From assembly GCF_003732275.1 (NCBI RefSeq), contig NZ_MOBM01000039.1, positions 482,356 to 546,355 of the forward strand: DNA of 64,000 nucleotides, in the 5' to 3' direction. The notes under the pieces were generated by a model. That model saw nothing but the letters and a program-made list of their open reading frames with translations. It ran no database searches and had not been told where the DNA came from. The stretch comes from Pseudomonas frederiksbergensis (GTDB taxonomy: Bacteria > Pseudomonadota > Gammaproteobacteria > Pseudomonadales > Pseudomonadaceae). The position numbers were made by a program, and so were the translations under genes. Shown one piece after another: positions 17,198 through 26,167 of the stretch (positions are counted from its first letter, which is position 1; each line of letters opens with the position of its first letter).

Positions 17198-19948
17198 GTG
17201 CTCAAGAAACTGGGAATTAAAGGCCGCGTGCTGTTGCTGACTCTGTTGCCGACCACCCTGATGGCGCTGGTCCTGGGCGGCTATTTCACCTGGATGCAGC
17301 AATCGGACCTGCAATCCCAACTCATGCAGCGCGGCGAAATGATTGCCGAACAGTTGGCGCCGCTGGTGGCCCCGGCCATGGGTCACAAAGACAACGACCT
17401 GCTGGAACGCATCGCCACCCAGTTCCTGGAACAAACCGACGTGCGCGCGGTGACGTTCCTCGCCCCCGACCGCACACCGCTGGCCCACGCCGGCCCGACC
17501 ATGCTCAATGAGGCCCCTCTGGGCAACGGTTCACAGCTGCTGCGCCGCAGTGGCAATGACGCCACCCGCTATCTGCTGCCGGTATTCGGCAAGCACCGCA
17601 ACCTGGCCGGCGACCTGATCCCCGATGAAGCCGACCGCCTGCTGGGCTGGGTAGAACTCGAACTGTCACACAATGGCATGTTGCTGCGCGGTTACCGTAG
17701 CCTGTTCGCCAGCCTGCTGCTGATCGGCGCAGGACTGGTCGGCGCGGCGCTGTTGGCGTTGCGCATGGGCCGGACCATCAATCGGCCGTTGAGCCAAATC
17801 AAACAAGCCGTGGCACAGCTCAAGGACGGCCATCTGGAAACCCGCCTGCCACCCCTCGGCAGCCAGGAGCTGGATGAACTGGCGTCCGGTATCAACCGTA
17901 TGGCCGGAACCCTGCAGAACGCTCAGGAAGAATTGCAAAACAGCGTCGACCAGGCCACCGAAGACGTGCGTCAGAACCTGGAAACCATCGAAATCCAGAA
18001 CATCGAGCTCGACCTGGCGCGCAAAGAAGCGCTGGAAGCGAGCCGGATCAAATCCGAGTTCCTGGCCAACATGAGCCATGAAATCCGCACACCGCTCAAC
18101 GGCATTCTCGGCTTCACCCATTTGCTGCAAAAAAGCGAATTGACACCGCGCCAGCTCGATTACCTGGGCACCATCGAAAAATCCGCCGACAGCTTGCTGG
18201 GGATCATCAACGAGATTCTCGACTTCTCGAAAATCGAGGCCGGCAAACTGGTGCTCGACCATATTCCGTTCAACCTGCGCGACCTGCTGCAAGACACCTT
18301 GAACATCCTTGCCCCGGCCGCCCACGCCAAAGAGCTTGAGCTGGTGAGCCTGGTTTATCGCGATACGCCATTGTCGCTGGTGGGCGATCCGCTGCGGCTC
18401 AAGCAGATTCTCACCAACCTTGTGAGCAACGCGATCAAGTTCACCCGCGAAGGCACCATCGTCGCCCGGGCCATGCTCGAAGAAGAGCATGAAGACAGCG
18501 TGCAACTGCGCATCAGCATTCAGGACACCGGCATCGGTCTGTCGAATCAGGACGTGCGCACCTTGTTCCAGGCCTTCAGCCAGGCCGATAACTCGCTGTC
18601 CCGGCAACCTGGCGGCACCGGCCTGGGGCTGGTGATTTCCAAACGCCTGATCGAGCAGATGGGCGGCGAAATCGGCGTCGACAGCACACCGGGTGAAGGT
18701 TCGGAATTCTGGATCAGCCTGAGCCTGCCCAAAACCCGCGACGACGCCGAAGACCTGCCCGGCCCACCCTTGCTCGGACAACGGGTGGCGGTGCTGGAAA
18801 ACCATGAGCTGGCCCGTCAGGCCTTGCAGCATCAACTTGAAGACTGCGGCCTGGTAGTCACGCCGTTCAACACTCTGGAAAGCCTGGCCAATGGCGTAAC
18901 CGGCGCTCATCAGACCGATCAGGCCATCGGTCTGGCAGTGCTCGGCATCACCAGCAATGATATGCCGCCGGAGCGCCTCAACCAGCATATCTGGGACCTC
19001 GAACACCTGGGTTGCCGAGTGTTGGTACTGTGCCCGACCACCGAACTGACGCTGTTCCACCTCTCGGTGCCCAACCCCCACAGCCAGCTGCAGTCCAAAC
19101 CGGCCTGCACGCGCAAACTGCGCCGGGCCTTGTCGGATCTGGTCAACCCGCGCCAACAGCGCAGCGACCCCGGCGAGCCGCTTTCCAGTCGCGCGCCGAA
19201 GGTCCTTTGCGTCGACGACAACCCGGCCAATCTGCTGCTGGTACAAACCCTGCTCGAAGACATGGGCGCCAAGGTGCTCGCGGTGGAAAGCGGTTATGCC
19301 GCGGTCAAGGCGGTGCAGAACGAGACCTTCGACCTGGTGCTGATGGACGTGCAGATGCCCGGCATGGACGGCCGCCAGAGCACTGAAGCCATTCGTCAGT
19401 GGGAAAGCGAGCGACATTGCACGCCGCTGCCGATCGTTGCCCTTACCGCCCACGCGATGGCCAACGAAAAACGTGCGTTGCTGCAAAGCGGCATGGACGA
19501 CTACCTGACCAAACCCATCAGCGAACGGCAACTGGCACAAGTGGTGTTGAAATGGACCGGCCTGGCGTTGCGCAATCTGGGTCCGGAGCGCTCCAGCGAA
19601 AGCCACAACGGTAATGATTTGCAGGTGCTCGATCACGATGAAGGGCTGCGCCTGGCGGCCGGCAAGGCCGATCTGGCGGCGGACATGCTGGCAATGCTGC
19701 TGGCTTCCCTGGAAGCCGACCGCGAGGCCATCCGCGTCGCCCGTGAAGCCAATGACCAGAATGCCCTGATCGAGCGAGTCCATCGCCTGCATGGGGCGAC
19801 CCGTTATTGCGGCGTCCCGCAACTGCGCGCAGCCTGCCAGCGCAGTGAAACCCTGCTCAAGCAACAGGACGCAAAAGCCCCCGGCGCGCTGGAAGAACTC
19901 GAACGAGCCATCAATCGCCTGGCGGCCCATGCGCGTATCAATGCCTGA
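17198..19948 (+). CDS. gacS: Hybrid sensor kinase GacS (LemA)
   Basis: 916 residues from a GTG at 17198, preceded by GGGAGAG; this gives the N-terminus (M)LKKLGIKGRVLLLTLLPTT seen in GacS, while the longer frame from 17141 does not. Order: TM at about 10-30, periplasmic loop, TM at about 168-190, HAMP, HisKA (MSHEIRTPLNG, His294), HATPase (NLVSNAIKFTREG; GGTGLGLVISKR), receiver (LVLMDVQMPGMDG, Asp717) and HPt (VHRLHGATRYCG, His862). GacS drives GacA, the RsmX/Y/Z small RNAs and secondary metabolism. It is divergent from the PirR-like gene and followed by ldhA, as in P. aeruginosa. Confidence 0.97.
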   Translation: MLKKLGIKGRVLLLTLLPTTLMALVLGGYFTWMQQSDLQSQLMQRGEMIAEQLAPLVAPAMGHKDNDLLERIATQFLEQTDVRAVTFLAPDRTPLAHAGPTMLNEAPLGNGSQLLRRSGNDATRYLLPVFGKHRNLAGDLIPDEADRLLGWVELELSHNGMLLRGYRSLFASLLLIGAGLVGAALLALRMGRTINRPLSQIKQAVAQLKDGHLETRLPPLGSQELDELASGINRMAGTLQNAQEELQNSVDQATEDVRQNLETIEIQNIELDLARKEALEASRIKSEFLANMSHEIRTPLNGILGFTHLLQKSELTPRQLDYLGTIEKSADSLLGIINEILDFSKIEAGKLVLDHIPFNLRDLLQDTLNILAPAAHAKELELVSLVYRDTPLSLVGDPLRLKQILTNLVSNAIKFTREGTIVARAMLEEEHEDSVQLRISIQDTGIGLSNQDVRTLFQAFSQADNSLSRQPGGTGLGLVISKRLIEQMGGEIGVDSTPGEGSEFWISLSLPKTRDDAEDLPGPPLLGQRVAVLENHELARQALQHQLEDCGLVVTPFNTLESLANGVTGAHQTDQAIGLAVLGITSNDMPPERLNQHIWDLEHLGCRVLVLCPTTELTLFHLSVPNPHSQLQSKPACTRKLRRALSDLVNPRQQRSDPGEPLSSRAPKVLCVDDNPANLLLVQTLLEDMGAKVLAVESGYAAVKAVQNETFDLVLMDVQMPGMDGRQSTEAIRQWESERHCTPLPIVALTAHAMANEKRALLQSGMDDYLTKPISERQLAQVVLKWTGLALRNLGPERSSESHNGNDLQVLDHDEGLRLAAGKADLAADMLAMLLASLEADREAIRVAREANDQNALIERVHRLHGATRYCGVPQLRAACQRSETLLKQQDAKAPGALEELERAINRLAAHARINA

Positions 19949-20022
19949 TGCAGCGCAATAACGCTGGGCACCTTGAAGGCTAAGCTCAACGCATTCCGGC
20001 TTGAGACTTCCAGGAGGACAGC

Positions 20023-21012
20023 ATGCGCACGATTCTTTTCAGCAGCCAGACCTACGACCGCGACAGTTTTCTGAGCACCGACCTGCCCGCCGGCATCGAG
20101 CTGCATTTCCAGCCGGCGCGACTGAGCCTCGACACGGTGGCGCTGGCGGAGCATCACGAAGTGGTCTGCGCCTTCATCAATGATGACCTCAGCGCTCCGG
20201 TACTCGAACGTCTGGCCGCGGGCGGCACACGCCTGATTGCCCTGCGTTCGGCCGGTTACAACCATGTCGATCTGGCGGTGGCCAAGCGCTTGGGGCTGGC
20301 GATTGTGCGGGTTCCGGCCTACTCCCCTCACGCGGTGGCCGAACATGCGGTGGCGCTGATCCTGGCGCTTAATCGTCGCCTGTACCGTGCCTACAACCGT
20401 ACTCGCGAAGGGGATTTCAGCCTGCACGGGCTGACTGGTTTCGACCTCGTGGGCAAGACCGTCGGCGTCGTCGGCACCGGACAGATCGGCGCGACCTTCG
20501 CGAAAATCATGAATGGCTTCGGCTGCCAGTTGCTGGCCTGTGATCCTTATCCGAACCCACAGGTCGAAGCGCTCGGCGCGCGCTACCTCAGCCTGCCGCA
20601 ACTGCTGGCCGAGTCGCAGATCATCAGCCTGCATTGCCCGCTCAACGAACAGAGCAAACACTTGATCAACAGCGAGTCACTGGCACACATGCAGCCCGGC
20701 GCGATGTTGATCAACACCGGGCGCGGCGGTCTGGTGGACACGCCGGCGCTGATCGATGCGTTGAAGGACGGCCAATTGGGCTATCTGGGGCTGGATGTTT
20801 ATGAAGAGGAGGCGCAGCTGTTCTTCGAGGATCGCTCCGACCTGCCGCTACAGGACGATGTGCTGGCGCGCCTGCTGACCTTTCCGAATGTAATCATCAC
20901 GGCACACCAGGCCTTCCTCACCCGCGAAGCCCTGGGCGCGATCGCCGCGACCACCCTGCAGAACATCGCGGCCTGGGCGGCCGGTTCGCCACACAACCAG
21001 GTCGAGAGCTGA
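20023..21012 (+). CDS. ldhA: D-lactate dehydrogenase LdhA (fermentative, NADH-dependent)
   Basis: 329 residues with a strong CAGGAGGACAGC ribosome site. It belongs to the D-2-hydroxyacid dehydrogenases: Rossmann motif VGVVGTGQIGATFAKI, catalytic Arg in LRSAGYNHVDL and in MLINTGRGGLVDT, Glu in GLDVYEEEAQLFFED and His in ITAHQAFLTREA. It reduces pyruvate to D-lactate in the cytosol. It lies 74 nt after gacS on the same strand, the order known from other Pseudomonas. Confidence 0.95.
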   Translation: MRTILFSSQTYDRDSFLSTDLPAGIELHFQPARLSLDTVALAEHHEVVCAFINDDLSAPVLERLAAGGTRLIALRSAGYNHVDLAVAKRLGLAIVRVPAYSPHAVAEHAVALILALNRRLYRAYNRTREGDFSLHGLTGFDLVGKTVGVVGTGQIGATFAKIMNGFGCQLLACDPYPNPQVEALGARYLSLPQLLAESQIISLHCPLNEQSKHLINSESLAHMQPGAMLINTGRGGLVDTPALIDALKDGQLGYLGLDVYEEEAQLFFEDRSDLPLQDDVLARLLTFPNVIITAHQAFLTREALGAIAATTLQNIAAWAAGSPHNQVES

Positions 21013-21017
21013 GCGGC

Positions 21018-21398
21018 TCAGACCTTGGACAAAAGGATCATCAGGGCCAGCCAGCCGAAGCCCAGCAAGCGCTGCCCCAGCGAATGGCCGCGACGCAGCA
21101 GGAACCAGACAAAAAATGGCGGCAGAAAGAAAATCATCAATTTCAACCAGAGTTCCACGGGGCGCGGCCCGCCCGGTGCCGGGATCTCTGCCTCGACTGC
21201 GGCTTTACGTTTGCGCCCGAAAGCGGCCGGGGTCACCCTGGGCACGCTTTCATTGGTCGGTAAACGCCCGAAAGAAAGAGGGGCCTGCGTTGCCGTCGAC
21301 GTAGCCGCTTCTGCCACCGAAGGAGCACCGCAATGAATGCAAGCAGGCGCCGTGGAGCTGATGCGTTGCTTGCACTCAAAACATTCGATCAACGCCAT
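21018..21398 (-). CDS. Zinc-ribbon membrane protein, 126 aa
   Basis: An N-terminal zinc ribbon (CFECKQRISSTAPACIHCG, two CxxC knuckles) is joined by a low-complexity linker to two C-terminal membrane helices (LMIFFLPPFFVWFLL; LLGFGWLALMILLSKV). Such cytosolic ribbons tethered to the membrane are common in hypothetical proteins. It converges with ldhA, with 5 nt between the stops. No function assigned. Confidence 0.75.
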   Translation of the reverse strand: MALIECFECKQRISSTAPACIHCGAPSVAEAATSTATQAPLSFGRLPTNESVPRVTPAAFGRKRKAAVEAEIPAPGGPRPVELWLKLMIFFLPPFFVWFLLRRGHSLGQRLLGFGWLALMILLSKV

Positions 21399-21532
21399 TT
21401 CTGTTCCTTAGAGATGCAAAAGCGGCAGTGTGCCATGAGTCAGCAGGTAATTCGAACCAGATCGAAGGTCACATGCCCGCACCATGCTGCGTTCATGCCC
21501 GTGCTAGCATATCGCGCATATTTGGAGGACCC

Positions 21533-21967
21533 ATGGTCGAACACGATTTCCGCTACAGCCTGATGAACCCGCAACACACCCTCACCGAATGCCGCGCCCT
21601 CGTGCCGGGGCGTTATCAAGTCACCGGCAACGGCGGCTCGATTCGTAATAACGACGTGCTGGTAGTGACCCTTAAAGGCAGCAAGGACTTGTCCATGCGC
21701 CTGACGGTCGAAACAGTTCGCCATCTGATCAACCCGCCGGGCCAATGGATCGCGGTGGCCAGTGGTCCGGTGTTCGGCGAACTGGCGATCCACACCTGGA
21801 AAGTCAACTGCGACAGCTGCGCCAAAGAGCTGAGCTTTGAGTTCGCGGTCGACGCCAAGCTGGGCAACAAGGCCGAAAAACCGGCGGCCACTGCACGGAT
21901 TGCCGAGCTGGGCTGGGCCACCGTTGCTGACAAGCACCTGTGCAAGAAGTGTCAGGAGCCTGCGTGA
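21533..21967 (+). CDS. Conserved hypothetical protein with CxxC pairs
   Basis: 144 residues. I chose the ATG at 21533 because GGAGGA lies 6 nt upstream and the longer frame from 21428 is not protein-like. The protein has a beta-rich first part (YQVTGNGGSIRNNDVLVVTLKG) and two cysteine pairs, CDSC near residue 92 and CKKC at the C-terminus, which could bind a metal. The stop overlaps the next gene's start (TGATG), so it is coupled to the META lipoprotein. Function unknown. Confidence 0.75.
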   Translation: MVEHDFRYSLMNPQHTLTECRALVPGRYQVTGNGGSIRNNDVLVVTLKGSKDLSMRLTVETVRHLINPPGQWIAVASGPVFGELAIHTWKVNCDSCAKELSFEFAVDAKLGNKAEKPAATARIAELGWATVADKHLCKKCQEPA

Positions 21968-22371
21968 TGAAACGCCTTGCTCTGACCGCCATGGCCGGCG
22001 CCAGTCTGTTGGGCTGCGCCGCCGAACCGGTGCAATTGCAACAAAACCGCAGCTACATTCTGGAATGGATCGGCGAACGTCCGCTGATGGACTACAGCCA
22101 CCTGACCATCACCCTCGATGAAGACGGTCGGGCCTATGGCAACGGCGGCTGCAACCACTGGTTCGCGCCGTATACCCTGGAAGGCGACAAGTTGAGCTTC
22201 GGCAAAATCGGCAGCACCCGCAAAATGTGTGCGCCGGCGTTGATGGAGCAGGAGAAACGCTTCCTGCAGGCGCTGGAAAACGTGCAGCGCTGGGATGTTT
22301 CACCGATCGACCAGATGCGCTTCTGGCCGGCGCAAGGCAAACCGTTACGCTGGTGGCTTGAAGAGGGTTAA
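21967..22371 (+). CDS. META-domain lipoprotein (HslJ-like)
   Basis: 134 residues from the ATG at 21967. A lipoprotein signal is clear (LALTAMAGASLLGC, lipobox LLGC), so the mature protein is lipid-anchored. The body has the META/HslJ pattern: DEDGRAYGNGGCNHWFAPYTLEGDKLSF and STRKMCAPALMEQEKRFLQAL. Members have been linked to heat and novobiocin resistance in E. coli; the biochemical role is unclear. Confidence 0.85.
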   Translation: MKRLALTAMAGASLLGCAAEPVQLQQNRSYILEWIGERPLMDYSHLTITLDEDGRAYGNGGCNHWFAPYTLEGDKLSFGKIGSTRKMCAPALMEQEKRFLQALENVQRWDVSPIDQMRFWPAQGKPLRWWLEEG

Positions 22372-22377
22372 CACCCT

Positions 22378-22453
22378 AAAAGATCGCAGCCTTCGGCAGC
22401 TCCTACATGGATTGCCGAACACCTGTAGGAGCTGCCGAAGGCTGCGATCTTTT
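22378..22453. repeat. REP doublet, family B
   Basis: AAGATCGCAGCCTTCGGCAG and its inverse flank a 25-nt spacer. It lies between convergent genes (META lipoprotein and the thioredoxin-like gene) and its stem could act as a terminator in both directions, as no other terminator is visible. Confidence 0.9.
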
Positions 22454-22466
22454 TCTCAACAACAAC

Positions 22467-22934
22467 TCAATTTTTAGCCTGCAACGCCTCAAGCTTCGCC
22501 ATCACCCCCGCCGCCGTCTGTTCCCCCATCAACTGTTCCCGCACCTTGCCCTTGTTATCGATGATGTAAGTCACCGGCAGCGCTTCACTGCGCGGCAACT
22601 CGAAAAGGTCGGCCGGGTCCTGGGCCAGCACAGTGAATTTGATCTCCAGTTTCTCGCTGGCGCTTTTCAGCTCTTCACCCTGCACATTGTCGAAGTTGAC
22701 CCCGAACACGCCGATCTTCTTGCCCTTGAGCTGCTCGGCCAGAACATTCAACTCAGGAATCTCGGTACGGCACGGGCCGCACCATTCGGCCCAGTAGTTG
22801 AGCACCAGCCATTGTTTGTCCAGACGCTCGGCGGCGACTTTGTGACCGTTCTGGTCGACGCCATAGTCGTTGCCGCAGCCCCCCAGCAATAACGCCCCCA
22901 AGATCGCCAATGCCGCTGCCAGTCGCCTTGTCAT
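22467..22934 (-). CDS. TlpA-like thioredoxin lipoprotein
   Basis: 155 residues. Lipoprotein signal with lipobox (AILGALLLGGC), then a TlpA/thioredoxin fold with the redox motif YWAEWCGPCRTEIPELN, the cis-proline region EALPVTYIID and a conserved C-terminal helix. It would work in the periplasm as a thiol-disulfide oxidoreductase, probably in a reducing role. It is divergent from arsC, as in the corresponding P. aeruginosa region. Confidence 0.9.
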   Translation of the reverse strand: MTRRLAAALAILGALLLGGCGNDYGVDQNGHKVAAERLDKQWLVLNYWAEWCGPCRTEIPELNVLAEQLKGKKIGVFGVNFDNVQGEELKSASEKLEIKFTVLAQDPADLFELPRSEALPVTYIIDNKGKVREQLMGEQTAAGVMAKLEALQAKN

Positions 22935-23048
22935 GTCTCAATCCTTGTCAAAAATAGAATGCACCTGCGACCCATCGCCTCCCAAGGTTCTGGATTACGC
23001 GCCGCACAGTTAGAATAGCCGCCACCTTACGCAAGATGCGACCCGCAC

Positions 23049-23402
23049 ATGACCGATCTGACGCTTTATCACAACCCGCGCTGCTCGAAATCCCGCGGTG
23101 CGCTTGAACTGCTCGAAGCCCGTGGCCTGGCCCCGACCGTGGTCCGCTACCTGGAGACCCCGCTGGACGCCGCGCAAATCCAGAGTCTGCTGAGCAAGCT
23201 CGGCATCAGTGCCCGACAATTGCTGCGCACCGGCGAGGACGAGTACAAAACCCTCAACCTGGCCGACAGCAGCCTGAGCGAGGCGCAATTGATCGCCGCC
23301 ATCGCCGCGCACCCGAAACTCATGGAGCGCCCGATTCTCGAAGTCGGCGATAAAGCCATCATCGGCCGTCCGCCGGAGAATGTGCTGGAGTTGCTGCCGT
23401 GA
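23049..23402 (+). CDS. arsC: Arsenate reductase, glutaredoxin-linked ArsC
   Basis: 117 residues of the ArsC/Spx fold. The catalytic Cys lies in YHNPRCSKSRGALELLE and the arsenate-site arginines in RTGEDEYK and LMERPILEVGDKAIIGRPPE. It reduces arsenate with glutathione and glutaredoxin. No arsR or arsB is near, so it is a housekeeping stand-alone copy. Its stop overlaps the GTG start of the wrbA gene. Confidence 0.93.
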   Translation: MTDLTLYHNPRCSKSRGALELLEARGLAPTVVRYLETPLDAAQIQSLLSKLGISARQLLRTGEDEYKTLNLADSSLSEAQLIAAIAAHPKLMERPILEVGDKAIIGRPPENVLELLP

Positions 23403-23995
23403 GTGCGCCGTACATTCTGGTTCTGTATTACAGCCGCAGCGGTTCGACCAATGAAATGGCCCGGCAGATTGCCCGTGGTGTCGAGCAGTCCGGTATGGAA
23501 GCGCGCCTGCGCACCGTGCCGGCGATCTCCACTGAGTGCGAAGCCGTATCGCCGGACATTCCCGATGAAGGCGCGCTGTACGCCAGCCTCGACGACTTGA
23601 AGAACTGCGCCGGCCTGGCCCTCGGCAGCCCGACCCGCTTCGGCAACATGGCCGCACCGTTGAAGTACTTTCTCGATGGCACCAGCAATCTGTGGCTGAC
23701 CGGTGCCCTGGTGGGCAAACCGGCCGGGGTCTTCACCTCCACCGCGAGCCTGCATGGCGGCCAGGAAACCACGCTGCTGTCGATGATGTTGCCGTTGCTG
23801 CACCACGGCATGCTGATCACCGGCCTGCCTTACAGCGAATCGGCGCTGCTGGAAACTCGCGGTGGCGGCACGCCTTACGGCGCCAGCCATCACGCCGGTG
23901 CCGATGGCAAAAGCGGTTTGAATGAACACGAAGTTGCGCTGTGCCGGGCCTTGGGCCTGCGGTTGGCAAAAACTGCGCAAAAGTTGGTGAGCTGA
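23399..23995 (+). CDS. wrbA: NAD(P)H:quinone oxidoreductase WrbA
   Basis: 198 residues from a GTG that overlaps the arsC stop (GTGA). Flavodoxin-like fold with FMN phosphate loop ILVLYYSRSGSTNEMA, the GSPTRFGNMAAPLKYFLD loop and STASLHGGQETT. The C-terminal ASHHAGADGKSGLNEHE matches WrbA. It carries out two-electron reduction of quinones. It is coupled to arsC and followed by a DUF2069 gene 1 nt later. Confidence 0.93.
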   Translation: MSAPYILVLYYSRSGSTNEMARQIARGVEQSGMEARLRTVPAISTECEAVSPDIPDEGALYASLDDLKNCAGLALGSPTRFGNMAAPLKYFLDGTSNLWLTGALVGKPAGVFTSTASLHGGQETTLLSMMLPLLHHGMLITGLPYSESALLETRGGGTPYGASHHAGADGKSGLNEHEVALCRALGLRLAKTAQKLVS

Positions 23996-23996
23996 G

Positions 23997-24422
23997 ATGG
24001 CCAAAAAGCCGAAAATCCTGCCTTCCATCGAATGGCTCGAACCGCGAGTACGGGCGATGCGTGTCATCAGCCTGCTGTGCTTTTTCGGCCTGGTGGGACT
24101 GCTCTGCGCCTACTACCTGATATTCGCCGACCTGCACGGCGCGCGGCCTTGGGTGATTCTGCTGATCGAATTGGTGCCGCTGCTGTTGCTGGCGCCGGGG
24201 ATGATCGTCGGCAGCGCCCGTGGGCATTCGTGGATGTGTTTTGTGGTGAACCTGTATTTCATGAAGGGCGCATTGGCCGCGTATGACCCGAACCGGCAGC
24301 TGTTCGGTTTACTGGAGATGGGCGCGAGCCTGGCGGTGTTCTGCTCGGCAATGTTGTATGTGCGGTGGCGGTTTCAGTTGAATCGCAAGTTGGCGGGTGA
24401 AGGCGAGCCCAGCGTCGCGTGA
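23997..24422 (+). CDS. DUF2069 inner-membrane protein
   Basis: 141 residues with four predicted helices (VISLLCFFGLVGLLCAYYLIF; WVILLIELVPLLLLAPGMIVG; WMCFVVNLYFMKGAL; LEMGASLAVFCSAMLYV) and a basic N-terminus, the pattern of DUF2069. Third gene of the arsC-wrbA unit, 1 nt after wrbA. Function unknown. Confidence 0.85.
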   Translation: MAKKPKILPSIEWLEPRVRAMRVISLLCFFGLVGLLCAYYLIFADLHGARPWVILLIELVPLLLLAPGMIVGSARGHSWMCFVVNLYFMKGALAAYDPNRQLFGLLEMGASLAVFCSAMLYVRWRFQLNRKLAGEGEPSVA

Positions 24423-24430
24423 CAGGACGC

Positions 24431-24508
24431 CATCGCGAGCAGGCTCGCTCCCACAGGGGATTTGTGAACGACACTAATCCAATGTGGGAGCGAGCCTGCT
24501 CGCGATGC
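24431..24508. repeat. REP doublet, family A
   Basis: Inverted CATCGCGAGCAGGCTCGCTC copies with a spacer of about 28 nt between the convergent DUF2069 and glycosylase genes. Confidence 0.95.
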
Positions 24509-24521
24509 GGGCGACTCGGTC

Positions 24522-25196
24522 TCAATGATTCACGGTGTACGCCAGCATCATCGAAATCTGGCTCATCGGCCGCCCACCGCTCTGTTCATGCCACTGATTG
24601 AATACATCCTGCACTAACGCCAGGTCCCGCTGGCTGCTCGGCACCTTGTCGACGATCTTCTGCGCACTCAGCGCCGCCACCACATCGTAGCTCGGCACGA
24701 AGGTGTCCTTGCCCACCATCCGCAAGAATCGCGGTGCCGATAACCCGCCTAACTGGTGCCCGTGTTTTTTCAGGTAGGTCCACAAGCCGACGATATCGGT
24801 CACCGGCCATTCGGCGATCAACGCGCCAAAACTGCCCTTCTCATGGGCCACGTCCAGAATGAACTGCGCATTGCACGGCACGCTCTTGAGCTTGCCCAAG
24901 TGGCGGATGATCCGCGCGTCCTGCATCAAGCGCTCCAGATGTTCGGCGCTCATCAGCACGACTTTTTCCGGGTCGAACTTGAAGAACACCTCTTCGAACG
25001 CCGGCCACTTGGCGTCCACCAGGCTGTGCTTGAGCCCGGCGCGGAACACCCGCAACGCCATGGTCGAAAGGTAGCGATCATCGCTGATCTTGCGCAATTG
25101 CGCCGGGGTCTTGGGAACGGGCAGATGGGCTTCCAGTTCAGCCGCCGAACCGAAGCGGTTCAAGCAGTATTCGTTCAGCCACTTGTAGTCGCGCAT
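24522..25196 (-). CDS. DNA-3-methyladenine glycosylase I family protein, divergent
   Basis: 224 residues from the ATG at 25196, placed after a GAG-rich site; the longer frame begins in a REP arm. The helical core matches the Tag family (STMALRVFRAGLKHSLVDAKWPAFEEVFFKFDP; LMQDARIIRHLGKLKSVPCNAQFI; GLSAPRFLRMVGKDTFVPSYDVVAAL). The N-terminal Cys and the other zinc ligands of E. coli Tag are not visible, and the protein is longer, so this is a diverged branch whose substrate may differ. Confidence 0.8.
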   Translation of the reverse strand: MRDYKWLNEYCLNRFGSAAELEAHLPVPKTPAQLRKISDDRYLSTMALRVFRAGLKHSLVDAKWPAFEEVFFKFDPEKVVLMSAEHLERLMQDARIIRHLGKLKSVPCNAQFILDVAHEKGSFGALIAEWPVTDIVGLWTYLKKHGHQLGGLSAPRFLRMVGKDTFVPSYDVVAALSAQKIVDKVPSSQRDLALVQDVFNQWHEQSGGRPMSQISMMLAYTVNH

Positions 25197-25244
25197 GCCC
25201 TCTCCTGAGGATTGAAATGAAAACGGCGCCTGCGAGCGATAAAA

Positions 25245-25336
25245 CCTGTGGGAGCGGGCTTGCTCGCGAAAGCGGTGTGCCATTCAACATGAATGTCGAC
25301 TGACACTACGCATTCGCGAGCAAGCCCGCTCCCACA
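25245..25336. repeat. REP doublet, family A
   Basis: Copies are of the GTGGGAGCGGGCTTGCTCGC variant, in the gap between the glycosylase start and the ttcA stop. The right arm ends 7 nt before the ttcA stop codon. Confidence 0.95.
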
Positions 25337-25342
25337 TATTGC

Positions 25343-26167
25343 TCAGAGGTTTACAACATTGACGAAGCGCGAAGCCGCCGTTTCGTCAATCTTGAGGCTG
25401 GTGAAGTCAAACAGGTTACGGTCCGCCAGTTGCGACGGAATCACGTTCTGCAAACTGCGAAAAATGCTTTCGGTACGGCCGGGGGTCTTGCGTTCCCACT
25501 CCTGCAGCATCTCTTTAACCACCTGGCGTTGCAGGTTTTCCTGGGAGCCGCAGAGGTTGCACGGGATGATCGGGAATTGTTTGAAATCCGAGTAGGCCTG
25601 AATGTCTTTTTCGTTGCAGTAGGCCAGCGGACGGATCACCACGTTGCGACCGTCATCGGCGCGCAGCTTCGGCGGCATGGCCTTGAGCGAACCGTTGAAG
25701 AACATGTTCAGGAAGAACGTCTCGACGATGTCGTCACGGTGGTGACCGAGGGCCATTTTGGTCGCGCCGATTTCATCGGCAAAGGTGTAGAGCGTGCCGC
25801 GACGCAGGCGCGAGCACAGCGAGCAGGTGGTCTTGCCTTCCGGGATCAGCTCCTTGACCACCGAATAGGTGTCTTTCTCGACGATGTGATACTCGATGCC
25901 CAGTTCTTTGAGGTAAGCCGGCAGCACGTGCTCGGGAAAGCCTGGCTGCTTCTGGTCCATGTTCACGGCCACGATCTCGAACTTGATCGGAGCGACCTTC
26001 TGCAAATGCATCAGCACGTCGAGCATGGTGTAGCTGTCCTTGCCACCGGACAGGCAGACCATGACCTTGTCGCCATCTTCAATCATGTTGAAATCGGCGA
26101 CAGCCTCACCGGCCTGGCGGCGAAGGCGCTTTTGCAGTTTGTTCTGGTTGACCGTGAGAGTGCCCAT
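25343..26167 (-). CDS. ttcA: tRNA 2-thiocytidine(32) synthetase TtcA
   Basis: 274 residues. I chose MGTLTVNQNKLQKRL at 26167 as the start; upstream codons run into a repeat-rich gap. PP-loop motif VMVCLSGGKDSYTMLD, the CxxC pair in TTCSLCSRLRRG and a further Cys in PCNLCGSQ bind the Fe-S cluster. It thiolates C32 of certain tRNAs in the cytosol using ATP. Confidence 0.96.
   Translation of the reverse strand: MGTLTVNQNKLQKRLRRQAGEAVADFNMIEDGDKVMVCLSGGKDSYTMLDVLMHLQKVAPIKFEIVAVNMDQKQPGFPEHVLPAYLKELGIEYHIVEKDTYSVVKELIPEGKTTCSLCSRLRRGTLYTFADEIGATKMALGHHRDDIVETFFLNMFFNGSLKAMPPKLRADDGRNVVIRPLAYCNEKDIQAYSDFKQFPIIPCNLCGSQENLQRQVVKEMLQEWERKTPGRTESIFRSLQNVIPSQLADRNLFDFTSLKIDETAASRFVNVVNL

Noticed and set aside
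17666..19930. 754-codon minus-strand frame across gacS
   Set aside because: Antisense shadow; residues such as repeated Gln-His-Gly runs match complement codon bias, not a protein family.
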